The notes: generated by a model not told the origin, from the letters alone. A DNA stretch of 64,000 nt from Dipteronia dyeriana (GCA_032871835.1 CM065301.1:9804413-9868412); one strand, 5' to 3'. Shown: positions 1 to 12,194, counted from the stretch's first letter. Made by a program: numbers and translations.

Positions 1-192
1 AAAAGAGTTCAACAGTGAAAACTACTATCATTGTATCTATAAATCCTGCAATTAATAAAACAGTCACCCCCTCTTTTTATTTTGATACGTATTACATTCC
101 TTCCACCCACCCAACCCACCGCCCCAACCCCAACCCCAACCCCAACCCCAACCCCAACCCACCTTTTATTGTATCTTTCTTATCAGAATCAC
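1..192. repeat. Intergenic with (CCCCAA)n array
   Basis: Non-coding AT-rich DNA holding a perfect hexamer array, six CCCCAA units plus CCC at 122-160. The opposite strand reads TTGGGG and could form a G-quadruplex. The unit matches a ciliate telomere repeat rather than the plant TTTAGGG, so this is a microsatellite and not a chromosome end. Confidence 0.85.
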
Positions 193-237
193 GGTACCTA
201 AAGGTACCAACCCCGCTACGATCTCCCAGATCGTAGC
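193..237. repeat. Two adjacent perfect short inverted repeats
   Basis: GGTACC at 193-198 and 203-208 flank TAAA. GCTACGATCT at 215-224 and AGATCGTAGC at 228-237 form a perfect 10-bp stem with a CCC loop. The sequence shows the structure directly; no role is known, and no poly-T or gene follows in the way a terminator would require. Confidence 0.75.
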
Positions 238-1079
238 TTGAGGGTGTTGATTGAATTTTCGGTTAACAGACTTGAACATGAGAAAGAAACCAAAACACAC
301 AAATGATAAAGTATGGTAAGAATGAGTAAATAAAAAAATATTAATTAATATTCAATATTGGAGTCATGTTGATTTTTTTAAAATCTAGATGGTGCTTTTT
401 TAATGGTATAATTTTTATGTTAATAAAATTTATAAATTAAAAATTATTATATATTAATTAAATTTAATGAAAAAGGTAAAAAGATATAAATTGAATATAA
501 AATGTTGAAAAGTAAGTTTATAGTATGAGATTTGTTACTCAAAATTTAGAATAACAATCTTGAAAACTCAAAAAATAAAAAAATCATTGGAAACAAAAAT
601 TTAGAGTACGGTGGGAGTAACCCATACTCTATTTTAGCGTATGATGGGAGATGCTCTTACCATTTTTTTTTGGGTGGAAATTACCAAAAACGATCTATTT
701 AAACCATTCATTATTGTTTTTAACATTCTCCCTAAAATGGTTATTTCTAACAATTCATATTAATTTATTTTCACCAAATAACCATCCAATTACATTATTA
801 CCCTTCTTTACATTTTCTTCAATCTCTCCGTTCTCTCTCAAAAATCGACGGAACAATTTGTTAGAAATCAATGAAAAAGATAGAATGTGATATAGTTGAT
901 TTTGTACTTGAAATCTTTACAATCTAGAGCATGGTATGTAAATTTTGCATTTTAATTGTTTTTTTTACTTTGTTTCATGTTTATATTGATGGGTTTGCTT
1001 CCAATTATCAAAAAATTAAAGTTTTTGGTGGAAAAAAGGTTGATTTTTTTTTTCTTTCAAGCTTTTTTTTTCCTGAACC
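238..1079. other. Intergenic, no gene seen
   Basis: AT-rich sequence with homopolymer runs and no convincing coding signal. The stretch near 601-660 (GGGAGATGCTCT) looks like a terminus of a small MITE, but I could not find a matching opposite end. Confidence 0.5.
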
Positions 1080-1520
1080 TGCAGTGTGTCACGTTGGAAA
1101 CTGAAACATACCATGTGTTTCACTCACCAATGTGACACACATATTATGTGAGAAAGTTGGTTGTTTTCACTATAAATGAAATATATTAGAAGATGTGTCA
1201 GTTGAAAAGTGAAATATTTTCTTGATGTTCCACTTAAATGAGAAATATCTAGAAAGTGAAACATATCCAGAAAATGAAACATATTTATCTTTCAAAAGTG
1301 AAACGGAGGATGTTGTTTCACCTTCCAAATGTTTCATTTTAAGTGAAACATATTTCGCTTTATAAAGTGAAACATTCGTTTCGAAAATGGAGTAAATTTT
1401 AGATGATTTCATTTAGGGTGAAATATTGAAAGTGAAGCATCATTTTTTTTTCTTCACTAATTATATTATTCATGTGTTGCACTCCTATTCTTCAGTCTCA
1501 TTTTGTTTCACTCTTGATAT
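1080..1520. repeat. Degenerate GTGAAAC / GTTTCAC repeat cluster
   Basis: The heptamer GTGAAAC, its complement GTTTCAC and one-base variants recur about a dozen times in both orientations, often followed by ATAT. The cluster is not a simple tandem array, since spacing varies from about 15 to 60 bp. The short reverse-strand open frame inside it is low in complexity and is not treated as a gene. Confidence 0.7.
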
Positions 1521-2925
1521 GTCTCAAAATAAGATGTTTTACGGTTTAGTCCTAAACTTTGTTTGGCTCACTATCTAAACATCACATATATGAAATTGCT
1601 TTCCGTTTTATGTTTGAGTTTGCACTTCCTATCACATTTTAGTCTTTTTTTTTTCAAGTTTATGGAGCACTAGTTCAACCCATTTGTTCTTTTTTTTTTT
1701 TTTTTTAAAGTGAACTTCATCAGTCAAACTTAGGATTAAATTTATTCAAATCTTTTTCCTACATGTATGTGCTTGTGCAGTTGTGTTCACACCTAAATAC
1801 CTAATGATCATAACCAATGATCACACCTAATGATCGCACTTGTATATACATGATTTTGTTATATTTCCAGCAAATGATATTGCATCAATATCCACGACAA
1901 ATAAGGATTAAGTACTCTTATGTTATGGACCAACAAATGAGTAGCTAAAACCTCTATTTGCTATTTTTTTTCTCTTTTTTTTTTAAACCTCTACTTGCTC
2001 TTTTAATTCATAAAAAATTCCCTCTACTTTCCGATATCCAATGCATTAGTGCTCTAATTCATGATAGACAATTTTTGCCTTCCCTATAGACAACCTTTAA
2101 GCAAAAGTCACGTTGACAAACGTTGACCCAAATAAAAAAACATAAAAAAAAATCAGGATGGTGTAAGGTCATTGAATATAAGTGTGAAACTATCAACATG
2201 GTGTGTATTTTCTCTTAAAGTTGCCAGAGTTACCAGTTACCAATATCATATTAATTAATTAAGCAGTGAAATTAATGCATTCTGGCCTTCTGGCTCATAA
2301 CCTTACACCATCTCAAATGCCACTGCATTTAGATGTCGGTGGATAATGTTTTATTTCAAAATTGGATACATTTTTATTGTATTCCCCTTATTTGGCTTGT
2401 TAGTTTTCATGTATCTGATAAGCTTTATTAACTTTTTCTTTTTACTTAAAGCATTCAAAGATAATACTTTATACTTAAATATAAATACAAATAAAATAAA
2501 TAAATAAATCTCAACCATTTATTATATATATCAATCACATTTATTTAAATTAGGATAAAGATAAATCCAGCAGCGAGAATCTACATTCTTGTTATATATA
2601 TGGAGTAATGTTTTATTGTTCAAGCCTAGCAATAAATTGTTAAAACCAATTTTTAGATAATTGACTAATCATATGACACGTAATATAGATATGGGTTTGG
2701 ACAATTTTTATGGACAGTTAAACAACAGTAGTCTATATTTATATATTACATGTGGTGTGACACAGCTTGAAAAAACTTACCCACACCGCCTAAATAGGCT
2801 TGTTTTGTAGCCAAATTCATGTCTGAATAGTCGGTATTTTCTCTCCCCAAATGCCTTTATTATCAAAGTTAACAAGTCTCTTCTAGTTCAACCCATTTCT
2901 CTTGATCCATTTTCATTGAAAAAGA
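1521..2925. other. Intergenic and 5' region of the MFS gene
   Basis: AT-rich sequence upstream of the MFS transporter. A TATA-like stretch (TATATTTATATATTA) lies near 2733-2748. The last 100 bp are pyrimidine-rich and without upstream ATG clutter, as in a plant 5' UTR. No other gene was seen. Confidence 0.4.
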
Positions 2926-4596
2926 ATGGGCAACGAATGTGTCCATTTCACGTTACATGTCCTCCGGGGACGATGGTTCTCGGTTTTTGCATCGTTCTTG
3001 ATCATGGCAGGAGCTGGTGCAACTTATCTATTTGGTACATACTCCAAACAGATAAAAGCAGTACTTGGGTATGATCAACAAACGCTAAATCTAATGGGGT
3101 TCTTCAAAGACCTCGGTGCAAACTTCGGCGTCCCTTCCGGCCTAATCGCCGAGGTAACTCCGACATGGTTTGTTCTCTTGGTGGGTTCTGCTATGAACTT
3201 CACAGGCTATTTCATGATCTGGTTAGCTGTCACTGGCAAAATCGCTAGACCAAAAGTTTGGCAAATGTGTTTGTACATTTGCATAGGAGCCAATTCTCAA
3301 AACTTTGCCAACACAGGTGCTTTAGTCACTTGTGTTAAAAATTTCCCAGAAAGCAGAGGAATCATGTTGGGTCTTTTGAAGGGCTTTGTTGGTCTTAGTG
3401 GGGCTATCTTGACACAGATTTACTTGGCTGTTTATGGTAACGATTCCAAATCTTTGATTCTTCTCATTGCTTGGCTTCCTGCTGCTTTGTCTGTTGTCTT
3501 TGTGTATACAATCAGGACTACTAAACTTGTTAGGCACCCAAATGAGGTCAATGTCTTCTACCAATTCCTTTATGCGTCCATTGTTTTGGCATTGTTTCTA
3601 ATGGCCATGACAATAATCCAAAAATTCGTGATTTTCTCTCAAGGAGCATATGCAGCAAGTGCCACTGCTGTTTGTGTTCTACTTTTTCTCCCACTTGGTG
3701 TTGCTGTTAAAGAAGAGCTTGTCTTTTGGAAACTCAACAAACAACCACCTAACGAGGTTGTAGTTGTTAAAGAAGATCCAAAGCCAGTATTGCAGGACCC
3801 AGAAAGCAAATCACCATCAAATGCAAATTGTTTTTTCACAATTTGTGACAAACCGCCTAGAGGTGAAGACTACACTATCTTGCAAGCACTTCTAAGCATG
3901 GACATGTTGATTCTATTCATTGCAACACTTGGTGGTCTTGGTTCAAGTTTAACAGCAGTGGACAATTTGGGTCAAATTGGTGAGTCACTTGGTTATCCAA
4001 CTAAAACCATAAACACTTTTGTGTCACTTGTTAGTATTTGGAATTATTTTGGAAGAGTCTTCTCTGGATTTGTCTCTGAAAGTTTACTAGTCAAGTACAA
4101 GACACCGAGGCCATTGTTAATGACTCTAGTCCTTCTATTGGCCTGTGTTGGTTATCTCATGATCGCTTTCCCATTCACCGGGTCTGTCTATGTAGCATCT
4201 GTGATCATAGGGTTCACATTTGGTGCACAATTGCCTCTGCTTTTTGCTATCATATCTGAACTATTTGGGCTCAAGTACTACTCCACATTGTTCAATTGTG
4301 GACAATTGGCTAGTCCACTTGGGTCTTATATACTCAATGTTAAAGTTACTGGGTTGCTATATGATCGTGCCGCGTTGAAGGAACTTGCAAGCAAAGGTTT
4401 GGATAGATCATCTGTTAAAGAATTGATATGCATTGGAGTCCATTGTTATAGGAATTCTTTTGTGATCTTGGCTTCTGTTACATTCTTTGGTGCTCTTGTT
4501 TCTCTTATATTGGTTGCCAGAACTAGAGAGTTTTACAAGAGTGATATTTACAAGAAATTCAGAGAGAATGCTGAGAATCTTGAGGGAAAACCATAG
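2926..4596 (+). CDS. NFD4-like / nodulin-like MFS transporter
   Basis: A single 556-codon exon with no introns. The N-terminal half (about residues 14-260) matches the plant nodulin-like domain: [55 protein letters not shown], then [22 protein letters not shown] hydrophilic loop (about 270-320) leads into a second hydrophobic half with [22 protein letters not shown], here split by its own spacing, and [11 protein letters not shown]. The overall pattern is about 12 membrane segments, usual for this family of 550-600 residues. Arabidopsis relatives are called NUCLEAR FUSION DEFECTIVE 4-like. Their substrate is generally unknown, so none is assigned. The start is the first in-frame ATG before the conserved N-terminus. 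The frame is intact and the gene looks functional; AATAAA lies 43 bp after the stop. Confidence 0.93.
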   Translation: MGNECVHFTLHVLRGRWFSVFASFLIMAGAGATYLFGTYSKQIKAVLGYDQQTLNLMGFFKDLGANFGVPSGLIAEVTPTWFVLLVGSAMNFTGYFMIWLAVTGKIARPKVWQMCLYICIGANSQNFANTGALVTCVKNFPESRGIMLGLLKGFVGLSGAILTQIYLAVYGNDSKSLILLIAWLPAALSVVFVYTIRTTKLVRHPNEVNVFYQFLYASIVLALFLMAMTIIQKFVIFSQGAYAASATAVCVLLFLPLGVAVKEELVFWKLNKQPPNEVVVVKEDPKPVLQDPESKSPSNANCFFTICDKPPRGEDYTILQALLSMDMLILFIATLGGLGSSLTAVDNLGQIGESLGYPTKTINTFVSLVSIWNYFGRVFSGFVSESLLVKYKTPRPLLMTLVLLLACVGYLMIAFPFTGSVYVASVIIGFTFGAQLPLLFAIISELFGLKYYSTLFNCGQLASPLGSYILNVKVTGLLYDRAALKELASKGLDRSSVKELICIGVHCYRNSFVILASVTFFGALVSLILVARTREFYKSDIYKKFRENAENLEGKP

Positions 4597-5520
4597 TAGC
4601 TTTGTAGTATACATTTTCTTTCAAAGGTGATGCAAGTAATAAATGGGAGCCAAAACAAAAGCTCTACAGCTTGTTAGAAACTTTGTAATTTTTTATTTCA
4701 TTACAAAATATTAATCTTATGGCTTGGAGTTGTTAATTATTTAGCTGCTCTTTTGACTTTATCGTTTTCTTTGTCTCTCTAAGCTCTCTGGTTATATGTC
4801 GATGGTGTCTTTGTCTTCAAAGGGTCATTGTGTTGGTTTTGGTGGTTCGAAACTTCTTAATCTTCATCAACCCATGCACTATTTCATTATTGTCAATAAA
4901 ATCCCAGTAAATGTGTGGAGATCTAAACCGATAATTTCTGATTATGAAAACAGACATTAAGAATCACACGTATGGTATTTGATTTCGGTAGGACAGGTTT
5001 AGAAAGGATAGTGTCTTGTTGTATATGGTGTTGTGAATCACGGGTGAGGTTAATGGGGTTGGCATCTATGACTATATATTATGGGTTTTGTCTGCTAGTT
5101 TCAATATATAAATGAGTTGATATATGATGACAATCATGGTTTATCAGCCAATATTCCTCACACTTGTGACCTGACACTTTACAGCATTGGATTCTTTGTT
5201 CATAGCATGATTCAATCTTCAAAATAATCATATTCTATGGACTATGATGACAAGAAGATAATTTGTCTCTATCGTCGCTTATGAGTCATGGCCTTTTGGG
5301 CACATTAATTGGCCTGAATTCCCGCCTTATCCGTAGACATAGAAACTAAAATGTCTTACTTTCAACAACAAAAAAAAAATAACGTCTTAATGATTTTCAA
5401 TGACGTTGATATGATTTGAAATTTATAGATATGACTTGTGAGAAGCTTACCGGTTACCAATAAGTCACTTTATAGGATATTTAAAGACAGATATACAACT
5501 TCACGTAGAAATGAATATAG
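4597..5520. other. 3' UTR of the MFS gene and intergenic
   Basis: The first 100 bases are probably the 3' UTR, with AATAAA near 4638. The remainder is AT-rich intergenic DNA without a recognisable gene or transposon end. Confidence 0.45.
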
Positions 5521-6180
5521 GGGAAGGCATCATCGGTTTGATTTTGATTAAAACCGTATTGAATCGATATATATATATATATATATTTGATTTTTTAAAA
5601 TGTAAATCGGTTTGAACCGTTTTAAACTTAAAAACCAAATTGAACCGAATACCTTTATTTCGATTCGACTTGGTTCGATTCAATTCGGTATTAGATATAT
5701 TGAGTTTTTAAGGTGTTTTTATACGGGTGTTTTTTTTTTGGATTTTTAAGTTACTTTTTTGGCATTTAGGTTTAAACGTTTTTAAGAAAACATAATATGT
5801 AAACAATAATTTAAACAAACTACAATTCAATTTTCAATTCAAAATTAAAATTTCATTCATATTCGGTCTACATACTCAATCCAAATATAAAATTTTCATA
5901 TCTTTTATAAAATAGAAGTAAAAATATGTAGTACATAATATAGTTTAAAATAAAACATCATCAACAAACAATTTATAATAAAATTGAACCTTCAAAATAA
6001 TTTATTCATTAAGACAATTCGGTTTACTTGGTTTAGTTCGGTTTTGAACATTCAAAACTGAAACCGAACCGAATTCAATTCGTTTTTAAAATTTCAAATT
6101 GGTTTGAATCGAACCAAACACTCGTTTTCGGTTCGGTTCGGTTCGGTTTGGTTCAATTCGGTTCGGTTTTTGGGTTCAAT
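5521..6180. repeat. GGTTCGGTT-rich foldback repeat
   Basis: Degenerate GGTTCGGTTT / AACCGAA motifs occur in opposite orientations at the two sides (about 5535-5690 and 6015-6175). The right side ends in a near-perfect run of GGTTC pentamers at 6130-6170. The layout resembles the many plant foldback MITEs with such termini. A (TA)n tract at 5568-5587 lies inside. No coding content. Confidence 0.55.
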
Positions 6181-6974
6181 TTAGAAATGACAAACAAAGA
6201 TTTCGGAGGGATTACAAGATTATTAAGCAGCCAACTAAATGAAGAATGGATAATACTAAGTTTAGTGTGGATTGTTTGTAAAAAAGAGATCTAAATCAAG
6301 TACTTTAGACTGAATCAACAACAAAGTAAGCAAATGTGGCATTGAAATCTACCAATACAACCTTTTTTTGGGTTGTCTTTTGGCCTATATTCTTTTGAAT
6401 GTATTTGCTTTTTTTTTATAAAAAAAAATAATTCAACTTTTTTTTAAAGAAAAGAAGAAATAATTCAACTTGACAAATGACAAACCTATTTATATGTGAT
6501 TAATCAAATATTCCAAAATCCAATCACTTCATCGTTAAGATTTAAGATAAAATACAGTAATCTGACTAAAAAATATAAGGTATCCTTACTCTTTTTTTCA
6601 CTTAAAATTCAGTGGATCTGGACTAAATCTAAGTTGTTGTTTTTTTAAATAAAAAGTAAAAAATTATTACTATATTACATTTAAAGTATTTATTTTTACT
6701 AAAAATAATTAATTTCCAATATTAACATACTTTTATGTTATACAAAATTCTTTATTTTGATATATTACTAATGATAAATAACTATAAACTTTATTTTTAC
6801 ATTGATAAATAACTATAAACAAAATAAATTAATAAAAAATATTAATACCAGATTGTCATTTTAAACTCTATTGTTGAAACTTAAAAAAAAAAAAATTATA
6901 AAGAATCATAATCATTTCAATATCATTATTTATAATATCTTATCAATATTTACATAAAAGTGGAAAATTATCCT
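6181..6974. other. Intergenic, no gene seen
   Basis: Very AT-rich sequence with homopolymer A and T runs. No gene, RNA or clear repeat boundary was recognised. Confidence 0.5.
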
Positions 6975-8052
6975 AAATGTCACATTTTTAAACTTGTTTT
7001 GCACTGGTGCGTTAATAAGTTTGTTTAAAAGACATCTATTATGGTGAACTATCAAAATTTCCTTTAGATAATCAGATTTTTACTCTGTTTATACTTCTAT
7101 CTTAGCTAACATCTCCACACTTCCAGCACTCAACTTAGTAGTCCCAACTTATCAACTCTCTCTCTCTAACAATAAATCTCTTAAATACTTATTTTCTATA
7201 TCTCTGTTTTTTAGTCTTGTAACACTTTATCCGATTCTTTTCATTTGTTTTCCGAGTCTTTTGTAAACCTTAAGCTGGTTGTGTGAATTTTGAATCTCCG
7301 AGCCTTTCTAAAATTTGTCCGAGTCTTTTTAAGCACTGTCCGAGCCTTTGTGAAGTTGTGTCCGAACCTTTTGTAAGTGGTTTTGAACCTTTTATAAGTG
7401 TGTTCGAGGCTTTTGTCAGTGTTTTCGAGTTTTTATAATTACATTTCGAGCTTTTGTGAAGTTGTGTCCAAGCCTTTTGTAAGTATTTTCGAGCATTTGT
7501 AATTACATTTCGCTGTGAAGTTGTATCCGAGCCTTCTGTAAGTGTTTCCGAGCCTTTGTAATTATATTTTGAGCATTTTGTATAAATCTTAGGTTTGTCA
7601 ACTCTGTATCTTCGAGCCTTTTAAGTACTGACCCGAGCCATTTGAGATGTAACCCGAGCCTTCATAAATGTAATTTGAGCATTTTGAAAACAATTCTTGA
7701 GCATTTTCTTAACATCTTATTCAGATATCTGTGAATATATTTTGTAGTATTGTTCATCCTCTTTTCCACTAAAAAAAAAAAACTCCGGGGGCAGGCAGCC
7801 CCCCCACGCGAGCTCGACCCCCCGAGTGCGTCAGTATAGGGTCACTCCAGCACCATTCAAGTGATTGCCTCGGTTTTAACGATATTTTCTCTCTCTACTT
7901 CACAGTTCTGTCACTGTGAACTAAATAAAAGACATCTACTGTGGAACAACTATTGAGGGTATTTTATTCGTTTCACTATAATATATGTCTTCTAAATATA
8001 AGTTATTAAAGTAGTGACATTGTTGAAAATTTACCTCCAAAAAGTGTCATTT
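6975..8052. mobile_element. TIR element with internal CCGAGCCTTTT repeats, copy 1
   Basis: The left end (AAATGTCACATTTTT, then TTAATAAGTTTGTTTAAAAGAC) and the right end, read in reverse complement (AAATGACACTTTTTGG, then TTTAATAACTTATATTTAGAAGAC), are degenerate inverted repeats of roughly 70 bp. The interior (7240-7720) is a tandem-like series of 20-25 bp units built on TCCGAGCCTTTTGTAAGTG. A GC-rich patch follows at 7785-7850. There is no coding capacity. A related copy lies at about 39866-41930. The size and TIR length suggest a non-autonomous Mutator-like element, but no clean TSD was found. Confidence 0.55.
7240..7720. repeat. Degenerate CCGAGCCTTTTGTAAGTG tandem repeat
   Basis: About 18 imperfect units of 20-30 bp, each with (T)CCGAGC(C)TTTTGTAAGT or a close variant, lie between the termini of the TIR element. 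Units differ by substitutions and short indels, so the array is old. The same unit recurs at 41160-41640. Confidence 0.75.
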
Positions 8053-8499
8053 AATTTTTGAACCTTTACATAAAAATAGTTTTATATTTGTTAAAATTAT
8101 TTTTATTAGTTGTTTGTATCATATCAAATTAAAATACATAATAATGAATAGTAATAAGTGTATAAATATCAAATTATTTGTTTTCAAACAATTGTATCTT
8201 TAAAAATAAACAAGTTAACACTATATTCAAATGTGAGAACAATAAAAAAAACAAACATATTATTCGATTTCAGTTTTCAATCACTGTTAAGTCTTTAGAA
8301 AAATTCAAAAATGTTCGATATTCGGATAATAAAAAAAAAGGACCCCTAATTTAATTAAACATTACAGATTATAAGGGCCTGGAGTAATTCCTAGTTTCCT
8401 ACATTCCTATTATATGGTCCAAAATCACTAACCGTTAAACAATTGGGTTTCCATTAGCTCACCACTAGGTCCTGTGCGGCAAAAGATAAGATATTTAAG
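8053..8499. other. Intergenic, no gene seen
   Basis: AT-rich sequence between two TIR elements; nothing recognised. Confidence 0.4.
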
Positions 8500-9612
8500 A
8501 AGAATTATCTAAGTAGTCCCTACTTTATTTAGAAATATTATTTTCGTACTTATGTTTTCCATATTAGTATTTTGGTCCATGCAATTTCAAAAATCCATCA
8601 AAACTTTGTCATTTTAATAGTTAAAGTTAACTGAAGCTCCAAAAGTATTATTTTTCCCATTATATAAATTAATTTAACTTTTTACATGAACTAAATCAAA
8701 ATAAAAAAAGCTAATATAAAAGATATAAAAAAAAGGTTAAAAAATAAATAAAAGAGACCATCACTATTGCATCGTGGAAGGTGGCCTTAAAAGCAAAAGA
8801 CTTCCTCCAATATAGCTATCTAAGGAATTTCCATCACCTCCTTCATCTAAGATTGTGTCTAAGTAAGTCATAGGTTTCTTAGATTGTATTGAATGAAACC
8901 ATTGTGGAGTGGATGCAACCTCCATCACTTTCCAATCCCCCCGATCACAACCTCCCTTAAAAATTGCACACAATGAAGTTGCGACTGCCTCCCTCGACGA
9001 GGAGCAAGTTTAGAGGAAGTTGTGACTTCCTCCAACAATCGGAAGGAAGTCTCCTTCATCAATGGCCTTCGTTTAGGAGCTCTTTTTACTTTCTTTTATT
9101 TTATTAATTTTATTCGTTAAATTATTTTTATTTTTTTATTCCCAACTTGCCAAAGCACTCAACGTTTAGCAATGTCAAATGTTTGTAATCTTAAAACTAA
9201 AATATTCCTTTTCTTCAAAACTAACATACTCTCCTTGAAAAGAAAAGAAAAAACTAAAATACGGTAAGGTACAGAGCAATGTTGTACAGAAAGTAAAATA
9301 TTCCTTTTCTTCAAAACTAACATTCTGTCGTTGTGCTGAAATCTGTGAAGTAAAAGTACAAAGTTATTAAATTTAATAGTAAAGAAAATTTTTACAAGTA
9401 ATATTTATATTCTTTTTTGTTAGGGAATGGAGAATGGCCATTGATGCCCCCTCCCATTGCCACCATGCAGAGTTAACTTTGATTAACAATTGATTAAGTA
9501 AAATGTCCAATATAACGTATCATAAAATATTAAAGACCAAAGACACTAATATAAGAAAAGCATGTCAAAACGAAAGTTTGTAATAATTTAGGGACTACTT
9601 TAATAATTGCCC
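8500..9612. mobile_element. Unclassified TIR element, about 1.1 kb
   Basis: The left end AATTATCTAAGTAGTCCCTA (about 8503-8522) matches the reverse complement of the right end near 9591-9612 (CAATTATTAAAGTAGTCCCTAA). Similarity continues inward for roughly 130 bp, including TATTAGTATTTTGGTCC against TATTAGTGTCTTTGGTC. The middle (8755-9070) is richer in GC and contains GAAGTTGTGACTTCCTCC-type sequence; I do not recognise it. No transposase is encoded, so the element would be non-autonomous. No clear TSD was found. Confidence 0.5.
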
Positions 9613-9863
9613 AAAATGTATAATTTAATCGCTTCAAAGTAGAGGTGACTATTGTCACGACCAATATCATGATATGAAATTAACAAGTTTGTATTAGATC
9701 TTATTAGAATTGAATTACTATCATGGCAATCTATTAAATTTGTTAAATAGATGGGTCGTATTCATATTAGATTTTTTTTCTTTCGTTAATCTGTTTGGCA
9801 CGATAATTATTTTCTTAACAGATTTTATTTTGACAATTATATTAACTTTTCACGAGATATTAG

Positions 9864-10928
9864 TGTTGTTTGTAATACGCAAAAACAATCTGGTTCGAAT
9901 CTGCAGAATATAACAAACATAAACAAAACGTTAGGGAATCGAGGCCCGTGTTTCACACGGTGACCTTAAAACAATTTCGCCGTATATAACACCGTATGTG
10001 TATAGCGATTGTCTCCCAGGATACAACGATTCAACAGTGGAAGTGCGAAGCACAACCACTCTCAGCGAACTCAAATTAGGTTCGAACTCAAATTAGGTTC
10101 GAACTTACCATGCACTGAAGAAGAAAACCGAGAAGGAGAGAAGAAAAAAAAACTTCTAATTTCGTGAGCGCAAGAATGATTTCAATTCTAGAAAAATGTA
10201 GACTAGGGTTTTTTTTTTTATGTAACCGAAGTCAAAGAGATCAATTTTGGAAATTGTTTAATTACTACGTTTTAAATGATAAAGGAAATTTAATTAAAGA
10301 ATAATCTTCTAAAAGATTTATTCCTAATTGATCATTGATTTTGATCACTTAGTGATCAAATAAGTATCAGAATCCAAAATTGATCATTGATTCTGATTAC
10401 TTAGTGATCAAGTAAGTATCAGAATCCAAAACGGAAAACAATTATTTCCTTAATTCAATTAATTTCTTAATCAAAAATGGAAATTTCAATTTTTCATTAT
10501 CATTTATTTAAAACGTTTGATTTAAGGAAAATAATTAATTCTTTCCTTATCAATAAACTGATTTAGGAAAAATTAAATTCAACATAGTAGCAAAAATTCG
10601 GTTGTACTCTCACAGTCCAACCGGAGCATCATTCGTGTACGCAGGACGTGCCCTTACACATGTTGATAAGCTACTATCACACAACTACTTATATACCATA
10701 TATAAGTATTTTACCCAACCAATGTGGGGTGCATATTTTCCTTACACAATGAGCTCGCTTTGAGACTCAATTTTTCATTCACCCATTAATCGATTTGTGA
10801 GTTTGAGTATACCACTTCAAAGCTCTCACGAATGAGAATTCAAATATACATTGATCTTTAATTTTCATGAAACCGATCATAGTCAAATAACCCTCTCAAA
10901 CCGGTAGTTTATCACAAATTTTCCAACA
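9864..10928 (-). repeat. 3' LTR of the copia element
   Basis: Begins TGTTGTTTGTAATACGC on the + strand and ends TTTTCCAACA. It is collinear with the copy at 15920-16950 apart from scattered substitutions and small indels. One difference is an extra 17-bp tandem copy (GAACTCAAATTAGGTTC) at 10067-10100 that the other LTR lacks. The 52-bp repeat pair described for the 5' LTR is present at 10328-10379 and 10380-10431. Confidence 0.93.
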
Positions 10929-10940
10929 ATCCCCCACATG
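10929..10940 (-). other. Polypurine tract of the copia element
   Basis: On the minus strand CATGTGGGGGAT lies directly before the TGTTGG start of the 3' LTR. This is the expected position and composition for the plus-strand primer, and it fixes the element's orientation. Confidence 0.8.
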
Positions 10941-11518
10941 AATGAAATTGACCTAGGAGACACGAGAGATGACATTTTGGTAAGTTCAAACGGTTGATAC
11001 CTACATAGGATAGGTAGGTGTTACCCTTTGAACCTTCCCTTGTAGAGGTGTGCTTACTTTACTAGCTGATCAGTAGATGTGATATCCTTGAACTGTTCCG
11101 CTGTTTTGTGTAAACGATCACACACCTTACACAGGTATCTTCCTGACCCGATTTGGTTCTCATTTTTATGTTCGTTTTGGCCATGAACATGCGTCTGGTT
11201 CTGTGAGTCTCTGGAGAATATAACCCTTCACTATTCTCTTTTAGAAGCGGCACCACTTCTCTCTCACATAGGTGATTTCTTAATTAAGAGTAACCCGCAT
11301 TACTTTGCTCGGATTTCCATAGCTAGGAATTTCGACGCATAAGAATCATTAAAAACATAGTTTAACCTTTTCATACGGGCATCACTGTTTCATCATAGAA
11401 ATGGACTTGAGGGTAACCCCCACAGTGATCCAACTAAGTCTTACAACTTGGTTGTCCCATTGAACCTAGATCTTGGGATCTCCAGTCAACTAGGTTGGGT
11501 GTCCATTGTATCGACTTT

Positions 11519-11960
11519 TTATCTAATGGGCTTTAGTCTCATTCCTCTCGATGATGTCTCAACTAGTTCTCTGTTTAACACTTTAGTTAGCGGATCCGCA
11601 ATGTTATCTCTTGACCTTACATAGTCAATAGTGATAACCCCAGTTGAGATTAGATGTCTAATGGTATTATGTCTTTGACATATATGTCTGGACTTCACAT
11701 TAGACATGTTGCTCTGCGCTCTTCCTATTGCCGATTGACTATCACAGTGGATGCAAATCGCTGGCACAAGCTTTGGCCATCTAGGAATATCCTCTAAGAA
11801 TTGGCGTAGTCATTCAGACTCCTCACCATATTTATCTAGAGCGATAAACTCATATTCCATTGTGGATCTGGCTATACATTTCTGTTTGGAGGATTTCCAA
11901 GATACAGTCACACCTCCTAGTGTGAATACATACCCACTAGTGGAATTTTGAATATTTTAT
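11519..11960 (-). pseudogene. copia RNase H domain remnant
   Basis: The minus-strand frame 11519-11767 contains CDSQSAIGRAQ, KSRHICQRHNTIRHLI and RSRDNIADPLTK, the C-terminal part of a copia-type RNase H (usual motif ADPLTK). Further upstream, in another frame, [12 protein letters not shown] is readable near 11885-11925 with stops between. The domain is therefore split by frameshifts and is not functional as it stands. Confidence 0.85.
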
Positions 11961-12194
11961 ATTAGATATCCAGTTCGCATCAATGTATCATTCTATGACT
12001 GCAGGATATCTGGCATAATGCAGCCCATAATTACGAGTGAATCACAAGTACTTCAGTACTCTTACTATTCCTTTCCAGTGATTAGTTCATGGATTACTCG
12101 TACGTCTAGTTAATTTGCTGACTGCATTAGCTATGTCTGGTTTAGTACAACTTGTTAAGTACATCAGACTTCCTATCACTCTAGAATATTCTGG

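Noticed and set aside
122..160. Telomere or subtelomere
   Set aside because: The unit is CCCCAA, not the plant CCCTAAA, and only 39 bp long; ordinary gene-bearing DNA follows.
5501..5683. Open frame in the GGTTCGG-rich region
   Set aside because: Low-complexity translation of a repeat without a protein-like pattern.
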